6,050 nt of DNA from Clostridiales bacterium (lineage in GTDB: Bacteria > Bacillota > Peptococcia > DRI-13 > UBA5745): the NCBI GenBank assembly GCA_009776595.1, contig WRNN01000035.1, positions 1,306-7,355 on the forward strand, written 5' to 3'. The translations under genes were made by a program, and so were the position numbers. This document shows, one piece after another, positions 5,764 through 6,050 of this stretch. Position 1 is the first letter of the stretch, and every line of letters begins with the position of its first letter. Under the pieces are notes generated by a model. It ran no database searches and was not told the DNA's origin. It was given only the letters and a program-made list of their open reading frames with translations.

Positions 5764-6050
5764 ATGAGTACGGTATTTGATGATCTTTATGAAGTCGTCC
5801 TGGATCGGAAAGCAAAGCCTGTGAAGGATTCCTATACCTGCTACCTGTTTGAGCAGGGCCTGGACAAGATACTGAAGAAATGCGGGGAAGAAACAGCGGA
5901 AATGCTGATCGCCGCCAAAAACGGCGACAGGGACGAGCTGATCGCCGAGATTGGCGATTTACTCTATCATATATGGGTTTTAATGGCGGAGACAGATATC
6001 CGGCCTGAGGCGTTGTATGACTTGTTAGAAGACCGAAGGCAGAAGGTCGG
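5764..6050 (+). CDS. hisE: Phosphoribosyl-ATP pyrophosphatase HisE (3' partial)
   Basis: HisE removes diphosphate from phosphoribosyl-ATP to give phosphoribosyl-AMP, the second step of the pathway. It belongs to the all-alpha, MazG-like NTP pyrophosphatase fold. The frame is open from ATG 5764 to the window end: 95 complete codons plus two bases that would begin a Gly codon. The translation starts MSTVFDDLYEVVLDRK and includes the magnesium-binding signature CGEETAEMLIAAK (40-52, Glu42, Glu43 and Glu46) and ELIAEIGDLLYHIWVLM (58-74, Glu62 and Asp65). The last visible part, ALYDLLEDRRQKV, is the typical C-terminal helix, so probably only around ten residues lie beyond the edge. It is a separate gene rather than part of a HisIE fusion. 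Confidence 0.93.
   Translation, partial: MSTVFDDLYEVVLDRKAKPVKDSYTCYLFEQGLDKILKKCGEETAEMLIAAKNGDRDELIAEIGDLLYHIWVLMAETDIRPEALYDLLEDRRQKV

Noticed and set aside
1..6050. A novel defence, mobile or secondary-metabolism system
   Set aside because: Every long coding frame on the plus strand is a recognised his gene, and the spacers are too short to hold another system.

Overview
The window is almost entirely one plus-strand histidine biosynthesis cluster, in the order hisZ (5' end cut by the window edge) - hisG - hisD - hisC - hisB - hisA - hisI - hisE (3' end cut). It is tightly packed, with start/stop overlaps at G/D, D/C and B/A, a 4-base gap at C/B and a 23-base gap at Z/G. This looks like one polycistronic unit whose promoter and leader lie before base 1. 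HisG is the short form that needs HisZ. That fact, the strong purine-rich ribosome binding sites and the general gene order resemble Bacillota of the Clostridia or Negativicutes type with moderately high GC. This taxonomic call is an inference; nothing in the window fixes the genus.

Together the genes encode ATP phosphoribosyltransferase (HisZ+HisG, step 1), HisE and HisI (steps 2-3), HisA (step 4), HisB (dehydratase), HisC (aminotransferase) and HisD (final two oxidations). Two things break the pathway here. First, hisD carries a one-base frameshift at about 2566. It separates the NAD-binding half from the catalytic Glu-His pair and the rest of the zinc site. Second, hisH and hisF, the two subunits of imidazole glycerol phosphate synthase, are absent from the places where related clusters carry them. 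hisB runs directly into hisA with an ATGA overlap. Between hisA and hisI there is only a 76-base, AT-rich spacer with an inverted repeat. A histidinol-phosphate phosphatase is also not in the window.

Region by region: 1-945 hisZ; 969-1616 hisG; 1613-2922 hisD (frameshifted); 2903-3988 hisC; 3993-4601 hisB; 4598-5314 hisA; 5315-5390 AT-rich spacer; 5391-5705 hisI (TTG start); 5706-5763 short spacer; 5764-6050 hisE. I saw no mobile element, CRISPR array, RNA gene, clear promoter or intrinsic terminator, and no previously undescribed system. The points worth checking are the hisD lesion, the missing hisHF and the A/I spacer.
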